A stretch of 64,000 bases of DNA from Kribbella sp. NBC_01245 (GCF_036226525.1 NZ_CP108487.1:6138001-6202000), one strand, 5' to 3'; shown: positions 1-13,218, counted from the first letter of the stretch. Numbers and translations: made by a program. Notes: generated by a model from the sequence alone, not told the origin.

Positions 1-654
1 ATGGAGTTGCTGGAGCGGGTCGGCCTCGATCCCAAACTCGCCGATCGGTATCCGGCGCAGTTGTCCGGTGGCCAGCAGCAACGAGTCGGCGTGGCCCGGG
101 CGCTGGCCGCCGATCCGCTGGTCATGTTGATGGACGAGCCGTTCAGCGCGGTCGACCCGATCGTGCGGCACCAGTTGCAGGAGGAGCTGCTGCGCCTGCA
201 ACGCGATATCGGCAAGACCATCGTGTTCGTCACCCACGACATCGACGAGGCGATCAAGCTCGGCGACAACGTGGCCGTGCTACGGGTCGGCGGCAAGCTG
301 GCCCAGTTCGCGCATCCCGCGGAGCTGCTGGCCAACCCGGCGGACCCTTTTGTCGAGAGCTTCATCGGGCAGGACCGCGGCTATCGCGCGCTCACGTTCG
401 TGCCGGCCGCCGACCTGCCGCTGCAGCCGGTGCCGGACGAGCTCATCCTCAGCGAGGACGGCAGACCGGTCGGCTGGCAGGTTGATGGTGAGATGCAGGC
501 GATCGGCGGGGTCTTCCACCGTACGGATTCGTTGCGCGCGGCACTGGACTCGGTGCTGACGTCCCCGGTCAGTCAGGGCGTCTGCGTCGACGAGGGTGGC
601 AAGCCTGTCGGTGTCGTCTCCTATGACGCCTTCAGTGGGACGTTGCGGCCATGA
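1..654 (+). CDS. OpuC/ProV-type ABC importer ATPase, 5' end cut by window
   Basis: Only the C-terminal 217 residues are inside the window, because the reading frame is open to base 1 and the Walker A part lies upstream. The ABC signature LSGGQQQRVGVARAL, the Walker B segment VMLMDEPF and the H-loop FVTHD are all present in the first 80 residues. The last 90 residues (ending GVCVDEGGKPVGVVSYDAF) look like the CBS-type regulatory tail found in OpuCA-like ATPases. The stop overlaps the start of the next permease gene (ATGA), so the two are translationally coupled. The family energises uptake of betaine, choline, carnitine or, in the HutXWV branch, histidine. The downstream hut genes make a histidine-related substrate plausible, but this is inference. 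Confidence 0.88.
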   Translation: MELLERVGLDPKLADRYPAQLSGGQQQRVGVARALAADPLVMLMDEPFSAVDPIVRHQLQEELLRLQRDIGKTIVFVTHDIDEAIKLGDNVAVLRVGGKLAQFAHPAELLANPADPFVESFIGQDRGYRALTFVPAADLPLQPVPDELILSEDGRPVGWQVDGEMQAIGGVFHRTDSLRAALDSVLTSPVSQGVCVDEGGKPVGVVSYDAFSGTLRP

Positions 655-1304
655 CCTGGGTCGGCGACAACCTCGACGTGATCTGGGCGCAGCTCCAGGA
701 GCACATCTACCTGGCCGTGCTGCCGGTGTTGTTCGGCCTGCTGATCGCCGTGCCGCTCGGCTACGTCGCGACGCGATACTCGTGGCTGGCGAATCCGCTC
801 GTCGCGCTCGGTGGCGTGCTGTATTCGCTGCCCTCGATCGCCTTGTTCATCGTGCTGCCCGCCATTCTCGGCACCGGGATCCTCTCGCCGATCAACATCA
901 TCGCCGCGCTGACGATCTACGCGGTGTCGTTGCTGATCCGCAACGTCATCGACGGGCTGAGATCGGTGCCGCCCGAGGTCCGGCAGTCCGCGATCGCCGT
1001 CGGTTACGGCACGTTCCGCCGGGTGCTGACGATCGACCTGCCCATCGCAGTACCGGTGATCTTCGCCGGGCTGCGGGTGGTCACTGTCGCGAACATCTCG
1101 ATGGTGAGCGTCGGCGCGCTGATCGGTATCGGCGGTCTGGGTGACCTGTTCACCGACGGCTTCTCGAAGAACTTCCTCACCCCGATCGTCGTCGGCATCG
1201 TGCTGTCGCTCGCGCTGGCACTGGTGGCGGACCTCGTGATCGTGGGCTTGCAACGGCTGCTGACGCCGTGGGCGCGGGTCATCTCCCCGATAAAGGCGGC
1301 CTAA
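651..1304 (+). CDS. OpuC-type ABC importer permease 1
   Basis: This 217-residue protein is an integral membrane subunit of the ProU/OpuC family (OpuCB/OpuCD-like). It has an N-terminal hydrophobic helix around residues 20-45 and several further membrane segments. The cytoplasmic EAA-type loop around residues 105-130 contains PPEVRQSAIAVGYG, which docks on the ATPase. Its length matches family members, which are about 210-220 residues. The ATG overlaps the stop of the ATPase gene by four bases, and the next permease begins one base after this stop. The four transporter genes therefore form a compact operon. Confidence 0.9.
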   Translation: MTWVGDNLDVIWAQLQEHIYLAVLPVLFGLLIAVPLGYVATRYSWLANPLVALGGVLYSLPSIALFIVLPAILGTGILSPINIIAALTIYAVSLLIRNVIDGLRSVPPEVRQSAIAVGYGTFRRVLTIDLPIAVPVIFAGLRVVTVANISMVSVGALIGIGGLGDLFTDGFSKNFLTPIVVGIVLSLALALVADLVIVGLQRLLTPWARVISPIKAA

Positions 1305-1305
1305 C

Positions 1306-2013
1306 ATGATCCAAGGCATGCTGGACTTCCTCACGGACCCGGCGAACTGGTCGGGGGCCGAGGGCATCGGCAACCGCATCGTGCAACACGTCTGGTACAC
1401 GTTCCTCTCGCTCGGCATGGCCGCTGTGATCGCGCTACCGGTCGGGCTGCTGATCGGGCACACCCGGCGCGGCGCGTTCCTCGCGATCAACCTGGGCAAC
1501 GCAGCCCGGGCACTGCCGACACTCGGCCTACTGACGTTGATCGTGCTGCTGATGGGCCGGATCGGGTTCACCCCGGTGCTGGTCGCTCTCGTCGTGCTCG
1601 GTATCCCGCCGATCCTCACCTCGACGTACGCCGGAGTGAGCGGGGTGGACCCTGCCACGGTCGACGCGGCTCGCGGGATGGGCATGACCGGTGGCGAGAT
1701 CTTGCGCAAGGTCGAGATCCCGATCGCCCTGCCGCTGATCATCTCCGGGCTGCGCAGCGCCACCTTGCAGATCGTGTCGACCGCGACCATCGCGGCGATT
1801 GTGGCGCTCGGCGGTCTCGGCCGATATGTGGTCGACGGTCTGTCCCTGCGCGACTTCCCGCAGATGCTGAGCGGCGCCGTGCTGGTCGCCCTGCTGGCGA
1901 TCGCGCTCGACCTCCTGTTCGCCCTAGCGGCCCGGTTCACCATCTCCGACGGACTGACCGGTCGCGTCACGAAAAGCACTATCCAGACCACCCCGGCGGA
2001 AGCCGGGAGCTGA
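1306..2013 (+). CDS. OpuC-type ABC importer permease 2
   Basis: This second permease of the importer has 235 residues and the same family architecture. Multiple membrane spans surround an EAA-like loop with DAARGMGMTGGEILRKVEI near residues 120-138. Having two different permeases rather than a homodimer is typical of OpuC-like systems. The start lies one base after the stop of the first permease. The binding-protein gene follows after 20 bases that contain a good ribosome-binding site. Confidence 0.9.
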   Translation: MIQGMLDFLTDPANWSGAEGIGNRIVQHVWYTFLSLGMAAVIALPVGLLIGHTRRGAFLAINLGNAARALPTLGLLTLIVLLMGRIGFTPVLVALVVLGIPPILTSTYAGVSGVDPATVDAARGMGMTGGEILRKVEIPIALPLIISGLRSATLQIVSTATIAAIVALGGLGRYVVDGLSLRDFPQMLSGAVLVALLAIALDLLFALAARFTISDGLTGRVTKSTIQTTPAEAGS

Positions 2014-2033
2014 ACGGACCCCTGGAGGATCCC

Positions 2034-2963
2034 GTGTTCCACCGTCATGTCATCCGTACCGCCATCGCCACCCTGGCAGTGGCCTCGCTCGCCGCCTGCG
2101 GTGGCGGCAGCGACCCGCTGAGCGGCGGCGATGCCGGCAGCACCGAGGCCCCCAAGAAGGTCGACAGCATCACCATCGGCTCGGCCAGGTTCGCCGAGAG
2201 CGAGCTGCTCGCGGAGATGTACGCCCAGGCGCTGCAGGCCAAGGGCATCACCGTGAAGAAAGAGCTGAACATCGGTCAGCGCGAGGCCTACATCACCGCG
2301 ATCAAGGACGGCTCGGTCGACGTCCTCCCGGAGTACACCGGTGCCGCGCTCGAGTTCTTCAAGAAGGGCGCCGAGACCGGCGACGACAAGGCGACCTATG
2401 ACTCGCTCAAGGGGGCGCTGCCGGCCGGTCTCGAGGTGCTGGACATGTCGCCCGCCGCGGACGAGGACAGCGTCGTCGTCACCAAGGCGACTGCCGACAA
2501 GTACAGCCTGAAGACGATCGCCGACCTCAAGGAGCCCGCGAAGAACATGGTCGCGGGCGGTGGCGCCGAGTTCAAGACCCGCCATTCCGGCCTCGCCGGT
2601 ATGAAGGAGGTCTACGGCGTCGAGTTCAAGGAGTTCAAGACGCTGGACTCGGGCGGTCCGCTCAGCCTGCAGGCGCTGAAGGCCGACCAGATCCAGGTCA
2701 CCAACTTCTTCACCACCCAGTCGGTGATCAAGGACAACAACCTGGTCATGCTGGAGGACCCGGAGAGCATCCTCCCGCCGAACAACGTCGTCCCCCTGGT
2801 CCGTACCGACCACAAGGACGAGACCGTCACCACTGCGTTGAACGCGGTGTCGGCCAAGCTCACCACCGACGAACTGACCGACCTGGTCAAGCGGGTCGAG
2901 GTCGGCAAGGAGCGCGCCGAGGCCGTCGCCAAGGAGTGGCTGACGAAGAACAGCCTTGTCTGA
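2034..2963 (+). CDS. OpuC-type substrate-binding lipoprotein
   Basis: This 309-residue extracellular binding protein begins with a basic N-terminus, a hydrophobic stretch and the lipobox VASLAACGGG, so it should be exported and lipid-anchored through Cys22. The mature part matches the OpuAC/OsmoF class, with SITIGSARFAESELLAEMYA at the start of lobe 1 and DGSVDVLPEYTGAALEFF further in. The GTG start is supported by GGAGG at 2023-2027. Ligands in this family are quaternary amines or, in histidine importers, amino acids, and the sequence alone does not decide which. The stop overlaps the start of the amidohydrolase gene by eight bases. Confidence 0.88.
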   Translation: MFHRHVIRTAIATLAVASLAACGGGSDPLSGGDAGSTEAPKKVDSITIGSARFAESELLAEMYAQALQAKGITVKKELNIGQREAYITAIKDGSVDVLPEYTGAALEFFKKGAETGDDKATYDSLKGALPAGLEVLDMSPAADEDSVVVTKATADKYSLKTIADLKEPAKNMVAGGGAEFKTRHSGLAGMKEVYGVEFKEFKTLDSGGPLSLQALKADQIQVTNFFTTQSVIKDNNLVMLEDPESILPPNNVVPLVRTDHKDETVTTALNAVSAKLTTDELTDLVKRVEVGKERAEAVAKEWLTKNSLV

Positions 2964-4170
2964 GTCGTTCGAGCAGATGTGGTCGGCGCTGGCCGCCATC
3001 GGGAAGGACCCCGAAACCGGGGGCTACTCCCGAGGCGGCTGGACGCCGGCCGAGCGGGAGTCGACCGCCTGGTTCGCCGACCAGTGCACCACCCGCGGCC
3101 TGGAGCTCGAGTCCGACGGGCTCGGCAACCTGGTCGCGTGGTGGGCCCCCGCGTCTGCTTCGGCGTCTGAGCGGGGTGTCGTGACCGGCAGCCACTTGGA
3201 CTCAGTGCTCGATGGGGGTGCCTTCGACGGGCCCCTGGGCGTGGTGTCGGCGCTGGCAGCGGTGGACCGGCTCCGTAAGGCCGGGTTCCAGCCGTCGGTG
3301 CCGATCGGGGTCGCGGCATTCGTAGAGGAGGAGGGATCGCGCTTCGGGATGCCCTGTCTCGGCTCGCGGGTCGCCGTTGGTGCGCTTGACGCCGCGAAGG
3401 CCCTGGCGTTGGAAGACCGGTCCGGTGTCTCCTTGCGAGCTGCGCTGGAGTCGTCGGGCACGGACCCATCGCGCGTTGGGCCGTCGCCGCTGGTGGACCG
3501 CATGTCGACATTTGTCGAGCTGCACGTGGAGCAGGGGCGCGGGCTCGTCGAGGATGGTGCCGCTGTCGGGGTGGCGTCCTCGATCTGGCCGCATGGGCGG
3601 TTCCGATTCACCTTCACCGGTGAGGCCAACCACGCTGGTACGACGTTGATGTCGGACCGGCACGACCCGATGCTGACGTACGCGATGACCGCGCTGGCCG
3701 CCAACAAACAGGCCCGCCTCGCAGGTGCGCGGGCCACGTTCGGCCGGCTGTCGGTCGAGCCCAACGGCACAAACGCAATTCCCTCGCAGGTGGTGGCCTG
3801 GCTGGACGCGCGGGCTCCTGATGACGCGAAGTTGCAGTCGTTGCTTCAGGCAATCACTCGACAAGCGATCGAACGGGCAGAGCGGGACGGTACGGCGGTC
3901 GAGGTGGTGGCCGAATCGGTCTCGCCGATCGTCGACTTCCAGCCGGGGCTGCGCGATCGCCTCGTCGACGTGCTCGGCGGAGTGCCGGTGCTGCCGACCG
4001 GGGCCGGGCATGACGCGGGCATCTTCTCCGCCGCGGGTATTCCGACGGCCATGCTGTTCGTGCGAAACCCGACGGGCGTGTCGCACTCGCCCGCGGAGAA
4101 CGCCGAGCTGGACGACTGCCTGCAGGGGGTCGAGGCCCTCGCCACTGTTCTGGAGGACCTGACCCGGTGA
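2956..4170 (+). CDS. M20-family amidohydrolase (allantoate / N-carbamoyl amino acid hydrolase type)
   Basis: This 404-residue dinuclear metallohydrolase belongs to the Zn-dependent hydantoinase/carbamoylase branch of peptidase family M20. Metal-ligand motifs appear in the usual order: GSHLDSVLDGGAFDGPLG near residue 76, FVEEEGSRFG near 118, ELHVEQG near 187 and SHSPAENAE near the end. The likely start is TTG at 2956, overlapping the binding-protein stop, and the gene overlaps hutF in turn (GTGA). Family members cleave linear amides such as allantoate or N-carbamoyl amino acids. Its place directly before hutF suggests that here it may hydrolyse the HutF product N-formyl-L-glutamate, the HutG step. 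That role is inferred from position only. Confidence 0.85.
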   Translation: MSESFEQMWSALAAIGKDPETGGYSRGGWTPAERESTAWFADQCTTRGLELESDGLGNLVAWWAPASASASERGVVTGSHLDSVLDGGAFDGPLGVVSALAAVDRLRKAGFQPSVPIGVAAFVEEEGSRFGMPCLGSRVAVGALDAAKALALEDRSGVSLRAALESSGTDPSRVGPSPLVDRMSTFVELHVEQGRGLVEDGAAVGVASSIWPHGRFRFTFTGEANHAGTTLMSDRHDPMLTYAMTALAANKQARLAGARATFGRLSVEPNGTNAIPSQVVAWLDARAPDDAKLQSLLQAITRQAIERAERDGTAVEVVAESVSPIVDFQPGLRDRLVDVLGGVPVLPTGAGHDAGIFSAAGIPTAMLFVRNPTGVSHSPAENAELDDCLQGVEALATVLEDLTR

Positions 4171-5483
4171 CGACGTACTGGTGTGAGAAGGCGTTGCTGC
4201 CCGACGGGATCCACGACGGAGTCCTGGTGGAGATCTCGGGCGGCCGCTTCACCTCCGTGGTGCCCGACTCGGTATTCGCCGCCGGGATGGAACGCCTTGC
4301 CGGCCTGGTGATCCCGGGATTGGCGAACTGTCATAGTCACGCGTTCCATCGGGCGCTGCGGGGTCGGACCCAGACGGAACGTGGGACTTTCTGGACTTGG
4401 CGAGAGCAGATGTACGGCGTTGCCGAACGCCTCACGCCCGACTCGTACTACGAGTTGGCCCGAGCCGTTTATGGCGAGATGGCGCTGGGTGGGATCACGT
4501 GTGTCGGTGAGTTCCACTATCTGCATCACGGGCTGGGTGGCGTGCCGTATGACAACCCGAACGCGATGGGCGAGGCGCTGATCGAAGCAGCCCGTGCGGC
4601 TGGAATCCGGATCGCGCTGTTGGACACTTGTTATGTTGCCGGAGGCATCGATCAGCCGCTGAACGCTGTGCAGCAACGGTTCAGCGATGGTTCAGCGTCT
4701 GCGTGGGCCACTCGGGTCTCGGCGTTGAAGGGTGCGGACGACGTCGTGATCGGCGCCGCCGCGCACTCGATCCGCGGGGTGCCGCGGGACCAGCTCAGCA
4801 CCGTGGCGCATTTGTTGCCCGAGGCCCCTTTGCATATCCATCTGTCGGAACAGGTCGCGGAGAACGAGGCCTGTGCCGCCGCCTATGGGCGTACGCCGAC
4901 CCAGCTCTTGGACGAGACCGGGTTCTTGACAGGGCGAACGAGTGCCGTGCATGCGACCCACTTGACCAAGGTCGATGTCGGCCTGCTGGGTGGTTCCGGT
5001 ACGTACGCCTGCTTCTGCCCGACGACTGAGCGGGATTTGGCCGACGGCATTGGGCCCTCGGTGGCCCTGCGGGAGGCGGGATCAGCGTTGACGCTCGGGT
5101 CCGACAGCCACGCGGTGATCGACCTGTTCGAGGAGATGCGCGCGGTCGAGCTGAACGAAAGGCTCGCCACCCAGGAGCGAGGCCACTGGTCCGCGCCCGA
5201 GCTACTCGCCGCCGCGACCGTGGACGGCCACCGCTCACTCGGCTTCCCCGACGCGGGCCGGATCGAACCCGGCGCCCGCGCGGACCTGGTCGCCGTACGC
5301 CTCGACAGCGTCCGAACCGCCGGCACCGGCGCCACCCTCGAAACCGCCGTCTTCGCCGCCACCGCCACCGACGTAACCACCGTCATCTCCTCCGGCACCC
5401 CCATAGTCACCACCTCCCACCACACCACCCTCAACATCCCCACCGCCCTAACCACCACCATCGATTCCCTAACCACCCCATGA
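4167..5483 (+). CDS. hutF: Formimidoylglutamate deiminase HutF
   Basis: This 438-residue amidohydrolase-superfamily enzyme converts N-formimino-L-glutamate to N-formyl-L-glutamate and ammonia in the histidine pathway. The N-terminal metal motif lies in IPGLANCHSHAFHRALRGRT near residue 51. The central HIHLSEQ segment and the Asp of LTLGSDSHAVIDLFEEMR near 312 complete the metal site. The GTG start overlaps the stop of the amidohydrolase gene. The last 40 residues are unusually Thr/Ser-rich, and the coding strand there is extremely rich in C and poor in G (58 C against 4 G in 5401-5500). Assignment to HutF rather than guanine deaminase rests on the HAFHRALRGRT segment and the hutI neighbour. 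Confidence 0.88.
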   Translation: MTTYWCEKALLPDGIHDGVLVEISGGRFTSVVPDSVFAAGMERLAGLVIPGLANCHSHAFHRALRGRTQTERGTFWTWREQMYGVAERLTPDSYYELARAVYGEMALGGITCVGEFHYLHHGLGGVPYDNPNAMGEALIEAARAAGIRIALLDTCYVAGGIDQPLNAVQQRFSDGSASAWATRVSALKGADDVVIGAAAHSIRGVPRDQLSTVAHLLPEAPLHIHLSEQVAENEACAAAYGRTPTQLLDETGFLTGRTSAVHATHLTKVDVGLLGGSGTYACFCPTTERDLADGIGPSVALREAGSALTLGSDSHAVIDLFEEMRAVELNERLATQERGHWSAPELLAAATVDGHRSLGFPDAGRIEPGARADLVAVRLDSVRTAGTGATLETAVFAATATDVTTVISSGTPIVTTSHHTTLNIPTALTTTIDSLTTP

Positions 5484-5500
5484 CCCCCCAACCACCCCCA
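5401..5500 (+). terminator. Candidate Rho-utilisation site at the end of hutF
   Basis: By hand count this 100-base segment holds 58 C and only 4 G on the transcribed sense strand. It has no obvious hairpin and spans the hutF stop codon. A long C-rich, G-poor stretch at an operon end is the classical hallmark of Rho-dependent termination. No intrinsic hairpin terminator was found in the following gap. Termination here is inferred from composition only. Confidence 0.4.
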
Positions 5501-5638
5501 TCCCCACGCGCTCCGCTCTGCGCCGCGGGCGAGCGGTCGGCCCCACGCCGTGCCCGCGTCAACCGGGCCCATCCGCGGCCAGGCCGCGACGCCCGCTGTG
5601 CGGGAAGCGGAGTGATGTGGGTGTCGAGTTCCGGGCGG

Positions 5639-5828
5639 TTGACTTGTGCTGCGCCCCCGTCGGCCGGGGCTATTCGCGGGTGGGCCTTGGCGTTTGCGCG
5701 GGCGGGCGGTTGGACCTGCGCTGTGCCCGCGTCGGCTGGGGCTGTTCGTGGGTGGGCCTTGGCGTTTGCGCGGGCGGGCGGTTGGACCTGCGCTGTGCCC
5801 GCGTCGGCTGGGGCTGTTCGTGGGTGGG
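5639..5828 (+). repeat. 72-bp tandem repeat, about 2.6 copies, between hutF and hutI
   Basis: A unit of 72 bp recurs head to tail. The second copy runs from 5710 and the third, partial copy from 5782, and these two are essentially identical over their shared length. A first copy from 5639 is diverged and one base shorter. The last copy breaks off near 5828. The unit length is a multiple of three, so some frames stay open through it, but these frames give no recognisable protein. The whole gap 5484-6018 (535 bases) holds no supported gene and changes abruptly from C-rich to G-rich on the plus strand at about 5600. Confidence 0.85.
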
Positions 5829-6018
5829 ACGAGGCGCGCGCTGGGGCGGGGAGCGGGCCTGTGCTGTGCAGGTGGGGGGCGGGGGCTATTCGTTTTTCAT
5901 TCATCGGTCACGATCCGTCCCTCGGCAGAGACCGGCGGAACTGGATCGGCGGCCTGGAGGGATGGATTGGGACCGATGAATGAAACCCGCACAACCGACG
6001 AGAACAGGTGCGTCTGAG

Positions 6019-7182
6019 ATGACTTCGTTGCTGTTGACGGGGATCGGGTCCCTGGTGACGAACGATCCGGCTCACGGCACCGCCATTGGCGAGATCCGGG
6101 ATGCGGCCGTCGTCATCGAGGGCGGCAAGTTCGCCTGGGTGGGGCCCCGCCGGGATGCACCTGCGGCCGACAGTGGCGTTGATCTGAGCGGGCGAGCGGT
6201 GATCCCCGGGTTCGTCGACTCGCACTCGCATTTGGTCTTCGCCGGTGATCGGGCTGAGGAGTTCGCGGCGCGGATGACCGGTGAGCCGTACTCCGCCGGT
6301 GGCATCCGCACCACCGTCGCCGCCACCCGGCAAGCCACGGACGAGCAACTAACCGCGAACGTCGCTCGCCTGGTCAACGAAATGCGCCGCCAGGGCACCA
6401 CCACCATCGAGATCAAATCCGGCTACGGCCTGACCGTTGACGACGAGGCTCGCGGGCTGGCCCTAGCGCGTGGGTTCACCGACGAGACGACGTACCTCGG
6501 TGCGCACGTGGTCCCACCCGAGTATGCCGACGATCCAGCCGGGTACGTCGAACTCGTGACCGGGCCGATGCTCGAAGCCGCGGCACCCCATGCGAAATGG
6601 GTGGACGTCTTCGTCGAACGAGGCGCTTTCGACGCCGATCAAGCTCGGGCGATCCTCACCGCCGGCCGGGCGAAAGGCCTGGAACCACGAGTGCACGCCA
6701 ACCAACTCGGCGAAGGTCCCGGCGTACAGCTTGCGTGTGAGCTCGGTGCCGCGGCGGCGGACCACTGCACGCACCTGACTGACGCCGATGTCGATGCGCT
6801 CGCCTCGAGTGGTGTCGTGGCGGGGTTGTTGCCGGCGGTGGAGTTCTCTACCCGTTCGCCATATCCCGATGCGCGCAAGCTGATCGACGCCGGGGTGACG
6901 GTGGCGCTGGCCAGCGATTGCAATCCCGGTTCGTGTTACTCGTCGTCGATTCCGCTTTGTATCGCGTTGGCTGTGCGGGAGATGCGGATGACGCCGGCTG
7001 AGGCGGTTTGGTCGGCAACCGCGGGTGGGGCCGCGTCACTGCGACGGGATGACATCGGCCGGATCGCGGTCGGTTATCGCGCTGACTTGGCGGTGCTCGA
7101 TGCCCCCTCGTACCTGCACTTGGCCTACCGCCCGGGGGTGCCGTTAGTGGCCCAGACCTGGGTAGCCGGACGCCCGCTCTGA
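6019..7182 (+). CDS. hutI: Imidazolonepropionase HutI
   Basis: This 387-residue amidohydrolase opens the ring of imidazolone-5-propionate to give N-formimino-L-glutamate, the substrate of HutF. The signature motifs are present: GFVDSHSHLVFAGDRAEEF near residue 66, IEIKSGYGLTVDDE near 130, VHANQLGEG near 227 and LASDCNPGSC near 297. The ATG at 6019 (MTSLLLTGIG) fits the family start. An in-frame ATG at 5980 would add 13 residues that look non-homologous. No strong Shine-Dalgarno site precedes either start. It sits alone after a 535-base gap, so it may have its own promoter. hutH and hutU are not in the window. Confidence 0.9.
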   Translation: MTSLLLTGIGSLVTNDPAHGTAIGEIRDAAVVIEGGKFAWVGPRRDAPAADSGVDLSGRAVIPGFVDSHSHLVFAGDRAEEFAARMTGEPYSAGGIRTTVAATRQATDEQLTANVARLVNEMRRQGTTTIEIKSGYGLTVDDEARGLALARGFTDETTYLGAHVVPPEYADDPAGYVELVTGPMLEAAAPHAKWVDVFVERGAFDADQARAILTAGRAKGLEPRVHANQLGEGPGVQLACELGAAAADHCTHLTDADVDALASSGVVAGLLPAVEFSTRSPYPDARKLIDAGVTVALASDCNPGSCYSSSIPLCIALAVREMRMTPAEAVWSATAGGAASLRRDDIGRIAVGYRADLAVLDAPSYLHLAYRPGVPLVAQTWVAGRPL

Positions 7183-7302
7183 AGGGGCGGACGCCCGCTT
7201 TGAGGGTGGGCGGATGACGGCTCTAGGGGTGGGCCGATCGTCGCTCGGGGGGTGGGCGGATGGTCGCTTTGGAGACCTCCGGGCGACGTGGGGGACCCCG
7301 TT

Positions 7303-7332
7303 TTGCATCTTCGCGGTGAATACCAGTAGTGT
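7303..7332 (+). promoter_or_regulatory. Candidate rRNA operon promoter
   Basis: A -35-like hexamer TTGCAT at 7303-7308 is separated by 18 bases from a -10-like hexamer TAGTGT at 7327-7332. It lies about 430 bases upstream of the mature 16S 5' end, a usual distance for actinobacterial rRNA promoters. Other promoters in the leader are possible. Confidence 0.45.
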
Positions 7333-7555
7333 TCTTCTTGTTGGAGCGAGTGCGGGACGCGAAAGCGGCCGGACGCTCCAAACTCCCTGAAGGTCTTAGA
7401 GCCGAATCACACGCTCTGTGTGAGGTTCGGTCGCTGAGTCACGCAAGGGGTGCTGGATCGGAAAGCCCGATTTGACCGGGTCTGGATGAAACAGTAATGT
7501 TCTGCGGGTTGCCCCGGAGCTAAACACGAGAGTGTTGGGCGCGGTGTGCGTCTGA

Positions 7556-7579
7556 TTTTTGAGAACTCAACAGCGTGCC
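7556..7579 (+). promoter_or_regulatory. Pre-rRNA leader box (TTTTTGAGAACTCAACAG)
   Basis: The leader contains TTTTTGAGAACTCAACAGCG, and a close relative (TTTTTTGAGAACTGCATAG) recurs in the 16S-23S spacer at 9705. Such TTGAGAACT boxes are typical of actinobacterial rRNA leaders and spacers, where they are linked to antitermination and RNase III processing. The function is inferred from known operons. Confidence 0.55.
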
Positions 7580-7762
7580 GAAAGTCAATGCCGAATTATC
7601 CCGTCCATGGGATTCGGTTGGACGACTTCGTCGTTTGATCGTTTCTTGTGAATGGAAATTCCTTTGTAATTATTGAAATAAGTCAGTTTGATTGTTTCTG
7701 ATTCATCGGATCGCTTTAAGTTAGATTGTTTGTTCACTGGGTTCGCCTGGTTTACATATTGA

Positions 7763-12903
<5,141 letters not shown>

Positions 12904-12951
12904 CAACACGCAACAAAGAACTCGAGACAAGCACAACAAACACAAAGACCC

Positions 12952-12974
12952 GACACCACACACGTGGTGGTGTC
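12952..12974 (+). other. Hairpin in the 23S-5S spacer
   Basis: GACACCAC at 12952-12959 pairs with GTGGTGTC at 12967-12974 across a seven-base loop. It sits between the two large-stem arms and may be part of precursor processing. Confidence 0.5.
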
Positions 12975-12985
12975 TGCGTAACAAT

Positions 12986-13000
12986 GCGTCCACTATGCAG
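12986..13000 (+). promoter_or_regulatory. Right arm of 23S processing stem
   Basis: GCGTCCACTATGCAG is a perfect 15-base reverse complement of the spacer arm at 9716-9730, so the primary transcript can fold the 23S rRNA into a closed loop for RNase III cleavage. Confidence 0.7.
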
Positions 13001-13055
13001 CTTTCAGAACACAGCCAGACCCAGCAACACGTGGGTGGCTTGTAGTTCTACAAGA

Positions 13056-13174
13056 GTTACGGTGACCATAGCGTCGGGGAAACACCCAGTCTCCATTCCG
13101 AACCTGGAAGTTAAGCCCGCCAGCGCCGATGGTACTGCGACCGGGAGGTCGTGGGAGAGTAGGACGTCGCCGGA
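13056..13174 (+). rRNA. rrf: 5S ribosomal RNA
   Basis: About 119 bases beginning GTTACGGTGACCATAGCG and ending GTAGGACGTCGCCGGAC. They include the conserved CATTCCGAACCTGGAAGTTA and GCGCCGATGGTACTG elements. It closes a standard 16S-23S-5S operon. Confidence 0.93.
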
Positions 13175-13184
13175 CATTCACACT

Positions 13185-13218
13185 GTTAAGGGCCACCCGG
13201 CAACGGGTGGCCCTTAAC
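13185..13218 (+). terminator. rRNA operon terminator hairpin
   Basis: A perfect 15-bp inverted repeat (arms 13185-13199 and 13204-13218, starting GTTAAGGGCC) is closed by a GCAA tetraloop, ten bases after the 5S gene. The following ATTTCCCCC has only three T, so it is an actinobacterial-type hairpin terminator without a U tract. Confidence 0.85.

Larger units (their letters stand above)
7183..7762 (+). other. rRNA operon upstream region and 16S leader, no gene seen
   Basis: This 580-base stretch between hutI and the 16S gene carries no supported coding sequence. Its first 90 bases contain imperfect G-rich repeats of a GGGTGGGCGGATG type. A promoter candidate lies near 7303-7332. The rest is transcribed leader whose A+T content rises markedly towards the 16S gene. 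Confidence 0.7.

Noticed and set aside
621..2999. Minus-strand open frame of 792 codons across the transporter genes
   Set aside because: It is antisense to four well-supported genes with clear motifs. Its Arg/Leu/Asp-rich low-complexity protein has no recognisable domain. Long antisense frames are expected at this GC content.
5480..5983. Proline/alanine-rich frames across the tandem repeats, both strands
   Set aside because: They are open only because the 72-bp unit is a multiple of three. There is no ribosome-binding site and the frames are unrecognisable.
5484..6018. CRISPR array at the 72-bp repeats
   Set aside because: The repeats are directly adjacent with no unique spacers, and no cas genes are present.
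5980..6018. Upstream ATG for hutI
   Set aside because: It would add 13 polar residues with no family support. MTSLLLTGIG at 6019 fits the expected N-terminus.
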